Shown here: one piece after another, positions 15,385 through 24,701 of the stretch
Layout: the number at the start of each line of letters is the position of its first letter
How positions within the stretch are numbered: the first letter of the stretch is position 1
Assembly (NCBI GenBank): GCA_002320665.1
Contig: DCKO01000125.1
Span: 1-40,767, forward strand
DNA: 40,767 nt
Direction of reading: 5' to 3'
From: Micavibrio sp. UBA1672
GTDB lineage: Bacteria > Pseudomonadota > Alphaproteobacteria > Micavibrionales > Micavibrionaceae
Notes under the pieces: generated by a model
What the model was told of the DNA's origin: nothing
The model's database searches: none
Seen by the model: only the letters and a program-made list of their open reading frames with translations
Made by a program: the position numbers and the translations under genes

Positions 15385-15809
15385 CAACAAATACACTAAA
15401 AAGTCACTGTCATTGCGGCAACTTGTCGGTCGAACTTTATACGGAGAAAACCGAAGAGGACTTTACGCCGCGCACCTGCCAATGCGATCTGTGCAAGCAA
15501 CATGGTGCAAGCTGGATTTCCGACCCCGAAGGCGAAGCCAAATTCATCATTAAGGACAGAGACCTTGCTAATTTTTACCGTTTCGGGCATTCAACCTCTG
15601 ACTTTGTCATTTGCAAGACATGCGGCGTGCTGATGATTGCTTTATGCGAATTAGAAAACAAAACCAAAGCCGTGATTAATAAAACACCCATGTTGGATCA
15701 CGAGTTTAAAACACCCGAAATACTCACGAATTTTGACGGGGAAACCGTAGAGGGACGGTTAGAGCGCCGCACACAAAACTGGACGGGCAACGTAATAATT
15801 GAAGGATAA
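15381..15809 (+). CDS. GFA/CENP-V-family zinc-binding protein
   Basis: 142 residues; the start overlaps the dprA stop (ATGA). The CxC-type zinc motifs of the GFA fold are visible: HCHCGNLSVEL at residues 8-18, TCQCDLCKQHG at about 33-43, and CKTCGVLMIAL at about 75-85. Members are annotated after glutathione-dependent formaldehyde-activating enzyme, but most have no proven activity, so only the fold is claimed. It appears to be translated with dprA and is followed by topA 9 nt later. Confidence 0.88.
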   Translation: MTTNTLKSHCHCGNLSVELYTEKTEEDFTPRTCQCDLCKQHGASWISDPEGEAKFIIKDRDLANFYRFGHSTSDFVICKTCGVLMIALCELENKTKAVINKTPMLDHEFKTPEILTNFDGETVEGRLERRTQNWTGNVIIEG

Positions 15810-15818
15810 GGAAGTAAA

Positions 15819-18428
15819 TTGTCACATAATCTAGTCATTGTAGAATCGCCTGCCAAGGCCAAGACCATCAATAAATATTTAGGATCAGATTATACTGTGC
15901 TGGCCTCTTATGGTCATGTGCGCGATCTGGTCAATAAGGACGGATCGGTTGCACCAGATGATGATTTCGCCATGAAATGGGAGCTAGGTGACCGCGCCAA
16001 AAAGAATGTCGCCGAGATTAAAAAGGCTGTGAAATCTGCCGATGCCATCTACCTCGCACCCGACCCCGACCGCGAGGGAGAAGCCATTGCATGGCATATT
16101 CAGGAAATCCTTAAAGACGGTGACTTGCTCAAGGGCAAGGACATTCACCGCGTGACCTTTAACGAGATTACAAAAACTGCCGTGCAAAAAGCCTTCAAAG
16201 AATCCCGCGAGTTGGATACACGTTTGATCGAGGCCTATCTGGCCCGCCGCGCTCTGGATTATCTGGTGGGCTTTAATTTATCGCCAGTGCTTTGGCGTAA
16301 ACTCCCCGGCTCACGCTCAGCTGGCCGCGTGCAATCAGTTGCACTAAGACTGATCTGCGAACGCGAAGCCGAAATCGAAATCTTTAAGCCGCAAGAATAT
16401 TGGAGCATCGAAGCGCACCTCCACACACCGGACGGCGCGCCCTTTATCGCCAAGCTTACCCATCTGGCAGGCAATAAGCTCGGCAAGTTCGATATCCCGA
16501 ATGAATCCGATGCCACCCATGCCGTCAGCCGCATTGAAAACAAAAACCTATCAGTTCAAAAGATCGAGAAAAAACAGGTCAAGCGCAGCCCTTACGCCCC
16601 GTTTATCACCTCGACCTTGCAAATGGAAGCCTCCAGAAAATTGGGCATGTCCGCCTCTCGTACGATGAGATTGGCGCAGCAACTCTATGAAGGTATTTCA
16701 ATCGGCGGCGAGACCACAGGTTTAATCACCTATATGAGAACCGATGGCACAACCCTATCCGAAGATGCCGTTAATCAATGCCGCAACCTGATTGCCAAAG
16801 ATTACGGTGATAAATATCTACCCGATGCACCGCGCCTTTATAAGTCCAAGGCCAAAAACGCACAGGAAGCACACGAAGCAATCCGCCCGACCGAGCTGAA
16901 CCGCACGCCGGATTCTCTGCGCGGCAAACTGGATAACGATCAATGGCGTTTATATGATCTGATCTGGAAGCGTACCGTCGCCTCACAGATGGAAAATGCC
17001 CTGATGGATCAGATGAAGATTGATATCTCGGATGGCACAGATGACGTAGTCTTGCGCGCCAACGGCCAAGTTGTGGCCTTTGATGGGTTCCTGACCCTGT
17101 ATCAGGAAACATCAGATGATGATGACGAAAACACGAATGAAAATGACCGCCGCTTACCGCCCATGAGCGAAGGCGATCACACGAAACTTGTCAACACCAA
17201 ACCCAACCAGCATTTCACGCAGCCACCCCCGCGCTATTCCGAGGCCACTTTGGTTAAACGCTTAGAAGAGCTCGGCATTGGCCGCCCCTCGACTTATGCC
17301 TCTATCCTTCAAGTTCTGCGAGATAGAAATTACGTGACCATGGATAAGCGACGCTTTGTGCCTGAAGATCGTGGACGGCTTGTGACAACCTTCCTAACGA
17401 AGTTTTTCAAGCGCTATGTTGATTATGATTTTACCGCCAATCTAGAAGAAGAGCTTGATGCAATCGCCGCCGGACACGTTGCATGGAAAGAAGCCCTAAG
17501 GCTATTTTGGGTAGACTTCAAATCCGCCGTTGATGACACTAAGGAACTCACCATCACCGATGTGATAAATCACCTTGACGCAGAGCTAGGACCACACTTC
17601 TTCCCCGAAGAACCGGATGAAAATGGCGAGATCAAAGACTTACGAAAATGTAGCGCGTGCGCCGAAAATAAAGACCTGCCCGAAGGGCGTTTGGGTCTAA
17701 AACTTGGAAAATTCGGTGCCTTTATCGGCTGCTCCAATTATCCTGAGTGTAAATTCACGCGGCCTCTTATTGTGCCCGATGGGCAAGATGATGAAAACGC
17801 CGCTCTGGCCAATGAACCAAAAATCCTTGGTGAAGACCCTGATAGCGGGCGCACAGTATCGCTTCGCCGCGGCCCTTATGGTCCCTATGTCCAGATCGAC
17901 CCTGCGCCAGAGGCCATTGCCGAGGTTGAAACCCTGAACAAGGAAGCCGAAGCTGCCTATAAAGAAAAAGCCAAAGCCGCGGAAGAAGCCGGTAAGAAAA
18001 AGCCTAAAAAGCCCAAGAAAAAAGCCCTGCCCAAACCTAAGCGCCAAGGCCTGCCAGCAGGCACAAATGCGCATGACGTTACGCTAGAACAGGCTTTATC
18101 GCTGCTCTCCCTGCCCCGCGATGTAGGCGAGCACCCAGAGACAGGCAAGATGATCAAGGCGGGAATCGGCCGCTTTGGCCCCTTCGTGCAGCATGACGGT
18201 AAATATGCGTCCATCCCAAAAGACGAAGATGTCATGAGCATCGGCATGAACCGCGCCGTTGATCTGATCGCCCAGAAAATGGAGCGTGATGCCGCCAAAG
18301 CCGCTAAGAAGGCCGAAAAAGAAGCCGAGAAGGAAGAAAAATCTAAAGAAAAAACCAAGAAAAAGCCTAAGAAGAAAACCGCGGCTAAGAAGAAAAAATC
18401 CACGGCGAAAAAGAAGAAAACTGCATGA
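15819..18428 (+). CDS. topA: DNA topoisomerase I
   Basis: 869 residues starting at TTG (15819), with an AAGGAAG ribosome site about 5 nt upstream; the TOPRIM motif begins only a few residues later, so the TTG is needed. Motifs: LVIVESPAKAKTINKYLG, DPDREGEAIAWH (Mg-binding Asp cluster), and the active-site Tyr305 in GLITYMRTDGTTLS. One four-Cys zinc ribbon lies at about 613-647. Two topoisomerase C-repeat units (RRGPYGPYVQ and IGRFGPFVQHDGKYA) follow, then a lysine-rich tail of about 50 residues. It relaxes negative supercoils. The stop overlaps the GST gene (ATGA). Confidence 0.97.
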   Translation: MSHNLVIVESPAKAKTINKYLGSDYTVLASYGHVRDLVNKDGSVAPDDDFAMKWELGDRAKKNVAEIKKAVKSADAIYLAPDPDREGEAIAWHIQEILKDGDLLKGKDIHRVTFNEITKTAVQKAFKESRELDTRLIEAYLARRALDYLVGFNLSPVLWRKLPGSRSAGRVQSVALRLICEREAEIEIFKPQEYWSIEAHLHTPDGAPFIAKLTHLAGNKLGKFDIPNESDATHAVSRIENKNLSVQKIEKKQVKRSPYAPFITSTLQMEASRKLGMSASRTMRLAQQLYEGISIGGETTGLITYMRTDGTTLSEDAVNQCRNLIAKDYGDKYLPDAPRLYKSKAKNAQEAHEAIRPTELNRTPDSLRGKLDNDQWRLYDLIWKRTVASQMENALMDQMKIDISDGTDDVVLRANGQVVAFDGFLTLYQETSDDDDENTNENDRRLPPMSEGDHTKLVNTKPNQHFTQPPPRYSEATLVKRLEELGIGRPSTYASILQVLRDRNYVTMDKRRFVPEDRGRLVTTFLTKFFKRYVDYDFTANLEEELDAIAAGHVAWKEALRLFWVDFKSAVDDTKELTITDVINHLDAELGPHFFPEEPDENGEIKDLRKCSACAENKDLPEGRLGLKLGKFGAFIGCSNYPECKFTRPLIVPDGQDDENAALANEPKILGEDPDSGRTVSLRRGPYGPYVQIDPAPEAIAEVETLNKEAEAAYKEKAKAAEEAGKKKPKKPKKKALPKPKRQGLPAGTNAHDVTLEQALSLLSLPRDVGEHPETGKMIKAGIGRFGPFVQHDGKYASIPKDEDVMSIGMNRAVDLIAQKMERDAAKAAKKAEKEAEKEEKSKEKTKKKPKKKTAAKKKKSTAKKKKTA

Positions 18429-19021
18429 AAATTTTAGGATCACATACCAGCCCCTTTGTGCGTGTCGTGCGCGTTTTGTGCGAGGAAATTAAATGTGATT
18501 ACGAAATGGAACTGATCCCCCCATTTGCAAAAATGACACATGCAGATATTAAACATGTCAAACAAATCAATCCCTTAATGAAAATCCCGGCTCTGATTGA
18601 CGAAAATCAAACTATTCTGGATTCCAGAATTATTGCCTACTATCTGCTGGACAACAAAAATCCGAAAAACATGATCAAGAAGCCGGATTGGGAAGAGGAA
18701 AATAATATCTCCGCGATTTACGGCGCAATAGATGCCGGTATCCTGCGCTTTATCATGAGTAGCCAGAATGCCGATCTGGAAAAAGGCTATATGAAAAGGT
18801 CTCTAGAGCGTATTGAATCCGGCTTGTCATACCTTGATCAACGACTGGAAAATACTGACAAACCTTTTGGTTTATTTGAAATTTCTTTGATTTGCGGTCT
18901 GGAATGGTTCGACAAGCGCAATATTTTTGACTGGAGCACATTTGACAATATCGCCAAGATTTATAACCACCACAAAAACCGCGACTCCTTTGTAAAAACC
19001 AGAATTCCTGAAAATACTTAA
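18425..19021 (+). CDS. glutathione S-transferase family protein
   Basis: 198 residues; the start overlaps the topA stop. The N-terminal thioredoxin-like domain has the catalytic-Ser region SHTSPFVRVVRVLCEE, the cis-Pro and substrate loop INPLMKIPALIDENQTILDS, and the SRII helix. A helical C-terminal domain completes the GST fold. It resembles the small bacterial GSTs of the YfcF/YibF group. The substrate is unknown. No terminator is seen before the parS-like palindrome downstream. Confidence 0.87.
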   Translation: MKILGSHTSPFVRVVRVLCEEIKCDYEMELIPPFAKMTHADIKHVKQINPLMKIPALIDENQTILDSRIIAYYLLDNKNPKNMIKKPDWEEENNISAIYGAIDAGILRFIMSSQNADLEKGYMKRSLERIESGLSYLDQRLENTDKPFGLFEISLICGLEWFDKRNIFDWSTFDNIAKIYNHHKNRDSFVKTRIPENT

Positions 19022-19057
19022 AAAAACACAGCCTATTTTGACCAATATTTTCCATAA

Positions 19058-19075
19058 CCGTTTCACGTGAAACGG
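19058..19075. other. parS-like centromere site (ParB-binding palindrome)
   Basis: CCGTTTCACGTGAAACGG is a perfect 18-bp palindrome. Its central 14 bases, GTTTCACGTGAAAC, equal the core of the widely conserved bacterial parS sequence bound by ParB. It lies in the 141-nt gap between the GST and the beta-barrel-like gene. Chromosomal parS sites cluster near the replication origin, so the window may lie in the origin-proximal region. No parA or parB is in the window, and the function is inferred from sequence identity. Confidence 0.8.
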
Positions 19076-19088
19076 AAGGTGAACATTC

Positions 19089-19124
19089 ATGAAAAGTTTG
19101 ACAAATTTAGTACTTTCATGCTGA
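19089..19124 (+). pseudogene. possible remnant signal-peptide start of the beta-barrel gene
   Basis: An ATG at 19089, preceded by the good ribosome site AAGGTGA, opens an 11-codon frame MKSLTNLVLSC that ends in TGA. It looks like the beginning of a signal peptide but is out of frame with the barrel protein starting at 19163 (offset 74 nt). Either a small deletion or frameshift removed the link, or this is chance. Confidence 0.3.
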
Positions 19125-19162
19125 AATAACCTTTGTTACGGAAAAGATAAAACGGGTTTAAA

Positions 19163-20269
19163 ATGGGCGATATTATAGCAGAAGAGACGTCTTGGCTCAC
19201 GCAACCAGATTATATAAGTAATTCTTTCAGCCGCACAGCAAGTGTAGTCTCTTCGGCACGGCTAAACCCTCTTGGCACCTATATTTCCAGTGATATGGCT
19301 GTGTATTACAGTCAGATTAAAGATGACAATACTGAATTAGAGGGTGACTGGGGCACAGAAATCTCGGTTGATGCAGGCCGAAGATTAACGGAAAACACAT
19401 CACTATTTCTTGATGGCAATTACTATAGCGTTACCAATAAAATCCCCGGAAAAGACCATGAAGATACAGGGTTTAACAAGCTGATTATAGGGACACAATA
19501 CCATATTGATCATTGGTCTTTAGGTGTTAATGGCGGACGGGAAATCCTGACCAGCCACCTCTTCGAAGTCATTAGAGAACGCGATCACGGTTTTTCACAA
19601 CGCGACCTGACAACCGGATTTTCAGTCGCATCAGAAAACTTTGAACCGCCAAGAGCAGAAACCGAAACCTATGGCCTTCACGCCAATTACGCAGATGAAT
19701 TTGGCCCGTATTTCAACGCACAAGTCAATGCAGAAGAGCTAGAATTCGGCGATAAGACCATTAACGGCACCGCCTATAGCCTTGAAACCGGCTATAAATT
19801 CGAAGGCGAAGCCGGAACAGATCTTTTTGCAGGCAGCAGAATCAATGACAATGATTACTTCCAAATGAGTGAAGTCTATGCAGGCGCATCCTTCTCGCCA
19901 TTTTCTGATAATCTGCGAACTATGGTCTCCGCCGCGCACAGGGATTTCGAACTTGACCAGCCAATGATTGACCTCAGCTCCTCACAATTTTATGCCGACT
20001 CCCACGAAGCAGATATGGCGCTCGGCTCAATCAGCTACACATTCCGCGGTGGAGAAGGCCCAACCCTCTACTCCACGACTAGCTATATGCAGCAACGCTT
20101 TGATACGATGCCACATCTTGATGACAACATTAAAACCTATTCCATTGGTGCATCAGATACCTTCGCCGATAGTGTTCGGCTTGATCTGGAAGTCCAGAAA
20201 AGCGAAAGCGACAATTTCCAGCAAAGCGATTCAACAACCTATATGATTAACGCCTACACAAAATTCTAG
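19163..20269 (+). CDS. outer-membrane beta-barrel-like protein without signal peptide
   Basis: 368 residues. Alternating amphipathic stretches run throughout (for example TSLFLDGNYYSV, YHIDHWSLGVNGG, AYSLETGYKFEG, LYSTTSYMQQRF). The protein ends in Phe (YMINAYTKF), the classic BamA-recognised C-terminus of outer-membrane barrels. It contains no Cys. No signal peptide precedes it: an in-frame TAA lies at 19148-19150, just before the ATG. Its export is therefore in doubt. A truncated upstream start (19089) may be its lost leader. I do not recognise the family. Confidence 0.6.
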   Translation: MGDIIAEETSWLTQPDYISNSFSRTASVVSSARLNPLGTYISSDMAVYYSQIKDDNTELEGDWGTEISVDAGRRLTENTSLFLDGNYYSVTNKIPGKDHEDTGFNKLIIGTQYHIDHWSLGVNGGREILTSHLFEVIRERDHGFSQRDLTTGFSVASENFEPPRAETETYGLHANYADEFGPYFNAQVNAEELEFGDKTINGTAYSLETGYKFEGEAGTDLFAGSRINDNDYFQMSEVYAGASFSPFSDNLRTMVSAAHRDFELDQPMIDLSSSQFYADSHEADMALGSISYTFRGGEGPTLYSTTSYMQQRFDTMPHLDDNIKTYSIGASDTFADSVRLDLEVQKSESDNFQQSDSTTYMINAYTKF

Positions 20270-20333
20270 GCTGCCCTATCTGAACAAATTATAGACCTTG
20301 TAATTTCCGCACCCGTCTATACAACAGGTAAGT

Positions 20334-21230
20334 ATGACAACCACAATTCATATCATTGATGCCTTCACGACAGAAAAAGACCAAGGCAACCGCGCAGGCG
20401 TAGTTCTGGACGCTGCTAATTTAAGCGCCGAGCAAATGCAGGATATCGCAGCCTTCGCCGGATATTCGGAAACCGCCTTTGTCTTGCCCCCCGAAGATGA
20501 GAGCCATGATATCCATGTGCGCTACTTCACCCCAACCAAAGAAGTCCCGATTTGCGGCCATGCCACCATTGCCACGCATTTCCTGCGCGCCGAAGAACTG
20601 GACCTGAAAGATTGCCGCGTAACCGCCAAAACTGGCGCAGGCATCTTACCCGTTGATATTGAGGGTACAGATAAAAACCGCAAAATCATCATGACACAAG
20701 GCCAGCCCGAATTCGGACCCATCATAGAGGGCGCGCAAAAAAACAAACTGATAGAGGCTCTGGGTTTAGTGCCGGATCAAGCCCATCCAGAATTGCCCAT
20801 CCAGATCGTATCAACCGGACACTCCAAAGTGATAATTCCCATTAATTCCGTAGAAACCCTTAATAATTTATCCCCTGACCTTGAGGCCTTAAGCGTCCTA
20901 AGTCACGAGATTGACTGCATGGGATATTTCGTATTTGTGATTGATAAAAGCGTTAAGCCTCTGGCGACATATGGGCGGATGTTCGCCCCCGCCATAGGCA
21001 TTGCCGAAGATCCCGTCACAGGAAACGCCAATGGCCCGACAGGCGCGTATCTGACCCATCATAATGTTTTAGAGTTCGATTCTAACATCAGCTACGCCGG
21101 ACATCAGGGCATCGCCATTGGCAAGGCCGGAACCGTCGAGGTGCGCCTTGAAAAAACAGACGGTCACTTGAGCAAAGTCCAAGTCGCCGGACATGCCGTC
21201 GAGGCTGGAATTGTTGAATATAATACGTAA
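20334..21230 (+). CDS. PhzF-family isomerase
   Basis: 298 residues, normal for the family. Two pseudo-symmetric halves of the diaminopimelate epimerase-like fold are visible: FTTEKDQGNRAGVVLD near the N-terminus, the catalytic Glu46 in GYSETAFVLP, CGHATIATHFL, and in the second half FAPAIGIAEDPVTGNANGPTGAYL. In phenazine producers PhzF isomerises dihydrohydroxyanthranilate, but most homologues have other or unknown substrates, and no phenazine genes are nearby. It has a weak ribosome site (CAGGTAAGT) before the ATG. Confidence 0.93.
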   Translation: MTTTIHIIDAFTTEKDQGNRAGVVLDAANLSAEQMQDIAAFAGYSETAFVLPPEDESHDIHVRYFTPTKEVPICGHATIATHFLRAEELDLKDCRVTAKTGAGILPVDIEGTDKNRKIIMTQGQPEFGPIIEGAQKNKLIEALGLVPDQAHPELPIQIVSTGHSKVIIPINSVETLNNLSPDLEALSVLSHEIDCMGYFVFVIDKSVKPLATYGRMFAPAIGIAEDPVTGNANGPTGAYLTHHNVLEFDSNISYAGHQGIAIGKAGTVEVRLEKTDGHLSKVQVAGHAVEAGIVEYNT

Positions 21231-21332
21231 TATATATCAATAGCTGTTTCATAAAAAAACAAAAATACCTCGACAAATATGACAAAATCCAGATAAATAA
21301 AGAACAATCATAATTTTTCAGGATTATTCAGT

Positions 21333-21878
21333 ATGCATTTTATACTTGGAATATTAGGCTCGATCATAACGATACTGTTTTATTTGAGCATGCTAAGCCG
21401 CTCAGGCGTAAACCTTAACTGGATTGGTTGGCTAAACCCATTTGCGTGGAGCCGCCGCCGTAAATGGCGCAAACTCAACACACGTGATCCTGTCAATAAC
21501 ATCCAGAGCCCCATGGAAGCTACTGCCCTGATGATGTACGCCATGGCAAAAGCCTCAGGCGAAATCACCCGCGAACAAAAAGATATGATCAAAAACCTGT
21601 TTGTTTCCGAATTTGAACTTTCCAACTCTCAAGCAGTGGAATTACTATCTTCTTGCAGTTTCATACTGCAGAATGACGAGCACAAAATCATTGGAAAACT
21701 GGATAAATTTCTTAAACATAGCGCTAATAAATTTACAGACGAACTTAGGGAATCCGCCTACGACATGATAATGAAAATCGCCAAGTGCGAAAATCAACTT
21801 TCCCAAAAACAAGAAGATTTTTGTATTGAAGTAAAAAATGAGCTTCTTGGTCCCCAGCAACAGAAAAAATGGGCGTAA
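21333..21878 (+). CDS. membrane-anchored TerB-like protein
   Basis: 181 residues. One N-terminal hydrophobic segment (about 3-22) and a basic stretch (WSRRRKWRKL) suggest an inner-membrane anchor with the remainder cytoplasmic. Residues 60-165 are helical and resemble the TerB/DjlA N-terminal bundle (ALMMYAMAKASGEITREQKDMIKNLF, quoted in part: SGEITREQKDMIKNLF). AGGA lies about 9 nt before the ATG. It precedes rnr by 50 nt. TerB-like domains occur in tellurite and stress proteins; the specific role is unknown. Confidence 0.6.
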   Translation: MHFILGILGSIITILFYLSMLSRSGVNLNWIGWLNPFAWSRRRKWRKLNTRDPVNNIQSPMEATALMMYAMAKASGEITREQKDMIKNLFVSEFELSNSQAVELLSSCSFILQNDEHKIIGKLDKFLKHSANKFTDELRESAYDMIMKIAKCENQLSQKQEDFCIEVKNELLGPQQQKKWA

Positions 21879-21928
21879 AGAAGCTCTAAGCGCTTTACCA
21901 GGATATAAATAAAGTCTACATAGGGGCT

Positions 21929-24235
21929 ATGAGCCACTTGGATAAACAAAAAGTTTTCGACTTCATTCAATCTTCATCCACGCCCCTGACCAAGCGCGAG
22001 ATTGCCCGCGCCTTTGGCATTAAGGGCGGAGAAAACCGCGTTGCCCTGAAGCAAATTCTGAAAGCCTTGGAAAATGACGGCGCGATTGTCAAAATGGCAG
22101 GCGGCACCTACACCACCCCCGAAGGTCTACCCCCCGTTAGTGTAATTGAAGTCTACGAAATTGATATTGACGGTGATGTTCTGGCGCGCCCTTTAGAGTG
22201 GAATCAAGAAATTCAGGGCGAGCCCCCGCGCATCGAAATCATGCCGGATAAAAAGAATTTCCGCAACGTGCACGAAGGCAGCCGCGCCCTCGCCCGCCTG
22301 TCCAGAACATCAGAAAATATCTACGAAGCGCGTATTATGCGCCTTGTCGATCAAGGTTCGCGCTATGAAGGCGGCGAGGTTATCGGCCTTGTGCGCTTGC
22401 AAAAAAAGGGAGCCATCCTCCAGCCCACTCATAAAAAAGCCAAGAATGATTTTGACATTGCCACAGGTGATCTGAACGGTGCAAAAGAAGGTGATCTGGT
22501 TACGGCGGAGCTTCTGCCCTCTCGCGGCCTTAAACGTAAAAAAGTACGCATAACAAAAGTACTTGGCACGCAGGACGACCCCAAAGCCATCAGCCTTATC
22601 TCTTTGCACGAAGCCGGATTAAACGAAGCCTTCCCGCAAAATGTCCTGAAAGAAACCGAAGGCATGAAGGTCCCTGACCTCAAGGGCAGAGAAGATCTAA
22701 GACAAATCCCGCTCGTAACCATTGACGGAAGCGATGCGCGCGATTTCGATGATGCGGTTTTTGCCGAAAAAGATAAAGATGGCGGCTTTCATCTAATCGT
22801 AGCAATTGCCGATGTGTCCTATTATGTCCGCTTCGGCAGCGCTCTGGACAAAGAAGCCAAAAAACGCGGTAACTCGACCTATTTCCCTGATCGCGTTGTA
22901 CCTATGTTGCCCGAGGCTTTGTCGAATGATTTATGCTCTCTGCGCCCGAAGGAAAACCGCGCCTCTATGGCGGTGCATTTATGGATTGACGAGCATGGCA
23001 CGCTCCAGCGCTATAAATTTGTGCGCGCCCTGATCAAATCCGCAGCCCGCCTGACTTATGAACAAGTCCAAGCCGCCTATGACGGGAATACGGATGATAC
23101 TACAGGCCCGCTCATGGATAAGGTTATCAAGCCATTATATGAGGCCTATCATATCCTTGATCAGGCCAGAGAAAAACGCGGCGCACTCGATCTGGACATC
23201 CCCGAACGTCAAATCCTGATTGATGATCAGGGCAATATGACAGGTGTCACCACGCGCTCTAGGCTCGATGCGCATAAGCTGATCGAAGAATTTATGATTC
23301 TGGCCAATGTTGCCGCGGCCTCAGCGCTGGAGAAGAAAAATCGTGGTCAGAAAAATTTCGGCGAAACACCATGCGTTTACCGTATTCATGATCGCCCTTC
23401 TTTTGACAAGCTAAACTCTGCGCGTGAATTCCTGCAAAGCTTTGACCTGTCCCTGCCCAAGGGACAAACCATCAAGCCCAAGCAACTCAATGGCCTTTTG
23501 CGCAAAGCCTCTGAAAACCCATACAGCCCGCTAATCTCCCAAGTGATTTTACGCACCCAAAGTCAGGCTATTTATTCACCCGAGAATATCGGTCATTTCG
23601 GCCTTGCTCTTGAGAAATATGCACATTTCACCTCGCCCATCCGTCGCTATGCGGATTTGCTGGTCCACCGCGCCCTGATTAAGGCCTATGGTCTGGGCGT
23701 TGGCGGAATGGATGAAGCCGAAAAAGCCAGCATCAAAGAAGCTTGCGAGCACATCACCCAGACAGAACGCGCCTCAATGGATGCGGAGCGCAAAAGCGTT
23801 GATCGTTTCACAGCCAATTATCTCTCCAGCCATATCGGCGCAGAGTTTTCCGGCAAGATCAACAGCGTCACCAGATTCGGTCTGTTTATTACTCTGGATG
23901 AAAGCGGCGCAGATGGCCTGATCCCGATGAAATCTCTGGGTGATGATTTCTATGTGCATGATGAAAAGGCGCATGCGCTTATAGGGCGGCGCAAGGGCAA
24001 AGTCTTCCGCCTCGGGGCACCTGTGCAGGTCATCATCAAAGAAGCCGATCAACTCACCGGATCATGCAGTTTCGAGCTTGCCCCCGGCCAAGGCGCAGCC
24101 GACATCCCCGGCATGGTCAAACCACGCATTCCACGGAATGATCAACGGGGTGGCGGCGGCAGAAATAAAGGCGGCAAAAGCAATAACAAACGCTTTTCTC
24201 ACGTCGATAAATATAAAAAGAAGAAGAAGACATAA
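21929..24235 (+). CDS. rnr: ribonuclease R
   Basis: 768 residues. An N-terminal winged-helix region (TKREIARAFGIKGGENRVAL) is followed by cold-shock domains (about 80-230). The RNB catalytic domain holds the metal-binding Asp motif TIDGSDARDFDDAVFAEK (about 265-282) and ends near HFTSPIRRYADLLVHRAL. A C-terminal S1 domain (about 630-715) contains SVTRFGLFITLDESGADGLI. The final Gly/Arg/Lys-rich tail is typical. It is a processive 3'-to-5' exoribonuclease that can degrade structured RNA. Position after topA and before rpmG matches other alphaproteobacteria. Confidence 0.97.
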   Translation: MSHLDKQKVFDFIQSSSTPLTKREIARAFGIKGGENRVALKQILKALENDGAIVKMAGGTYTTPEGLPPVSVIEVYEIDIDGDVLARPLEWNQEIQGEPPRIEIMPDKKNFRNVHEGSRALARLSRTSENIYEARIMRLVDQGSRYEGGEVIGLVRLQKKGAILQPTHKKAKNDFDIATGDLNGAKEGDLVTAELLPSRGLKRKKVRITKVLGTQDDPKAISLISLHEAGLNEAFPQNVLKETEGMKVPDLKGREDLRQIPLVTIDGSDARDFDDAVFAEKDKDGGFHLIVAIADVSYYVRFGSALDKEAKKRGNSTYFPDRVVPMLPEALSNDLCSLRPKENRASMAVHLWIDEHGTLQRYKFVRALIKSAARLTYEQVQAAYDGNTDDTTGPLMDKVIKPLYEAYHILDQAREKRGALDLDIPERQILIDDQGNMTGVTTRSRLDAHKLIEEFMILANVAAASALEKKNRGQKNFGETPCVYRIHDRPSFDKLNSAREFLQSFDLSLPKGQTIKPKQLNGLLRKASENPYSPLISQVILRTQSQAIYSPENIGHFGLALEKYAHFTSPIRRYADLLVHRALIKAYGLGVGGMDEAEKASIKEACEHITQTERASMDAERKSVDRFTANYLSSHIGAEFSGKINSVTRFGLFITLDESGADGLIPMKSLGDDFYVHDEKAHALIGRRKGKVFRLGAPVQVIIKEADQLTGSCSFELAPGQGAADIPGMVKPRIPRNDQRGGGGRNKGGKSNNKRFSHVDKYKKKKKT

Positions 24236-24253
24236 TCTTTTTATTCGTAATGC

Positions 24254-24282
24254 TTGACAATCCTGCCGAAAAACTGCATAAA
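24254..24282 (+). promoter_or_regulatory. sigma70-type promoter for rpmG
   Basis: A perfect -35 TTGACA (24254-24259), a 17-base spacer and a weaker -10 CATAAA (24277-24282) lie in the 168-nt gap between rnr and rpmG. The predicted leader is about 115 nt and contains a 7-bp hairpin (TGCGTAT/ATACGCA, 24342-24360). Confidence 0.55.
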
Positions 24283-24403
24283 ACGCTCTCGCAGATTATT
24301 GCGTCGTTCATATCTTGATTTTGACTAGGCATGAGTGACGCTGCGTATAGATAATACGCAAGAATACGAATAACGACGTCAAAATAAATAGAGGAATGAC
24401 GCC

Positions 24404-24607
24404 ATGGCAAAATCGACATACGTTAAAGTCCGCTTGGAAAGCGAAGCAGGTACAGGATACCGCTATTACGCAAAACGCTCCACACGCGCGGAATACAAAA
24501 TCAAGAAAAAGAAATACGACCCTTGGGCCGTAAACCCCGAGACGGACAAAAAAGGCATGCATGTGATGTTCGTGGAAAAGAAAATGCCGCCATCGAAGAA
24601 AAACTAG
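24404..24607 (+). CDS. rpmG: 50S ribosomal protein bL33
   Basis: 67 residues. The bL33 pattern is visible: KVRLESEAGTGYRYYAKRST, then KKKYDPWAV. It is a Cys-free, zinc-independent form. The usual alphaproteobacterial length is about 55; here an insertion after YDP (NPETDKKGM) and a tail (PPSKKN) add about 12 residues. It has its own promoter and terminator, so it is monocistronic. GAGGAATG ahead of the ATG gives a good ribosome site. Confidence 0.9.
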   Translation: MAKSTYVKVRLESEAGTGYRYYAKRSTRAEYKIKKKKYDPWAVNPETDKKGMHVMFVEKKMPPSKKN

Positions 24608-24634
24608 ATTTTATAAAATCTACGTTGATACGAA

Positions 24635-24668
24635 GCGCCTTTCTGAAACAGAACAGGCGCTTTTTTGT
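24635..24668 (+). terminator. intrinsic terminator of rpmG
   Basis: GCGCCT plus TTCTG (24635-24645) pairs with CAGAA and AGGCGC (24649-24660) around an AAA loop with one bulged C. Six T residues follow at once. It begins 28 nt after the rpmG stop. Confidence 0.9.
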
Positions 24669-24701
24669 TGCCTCTATTTAAGATGTCATGAAACCAAAGC
24701 C

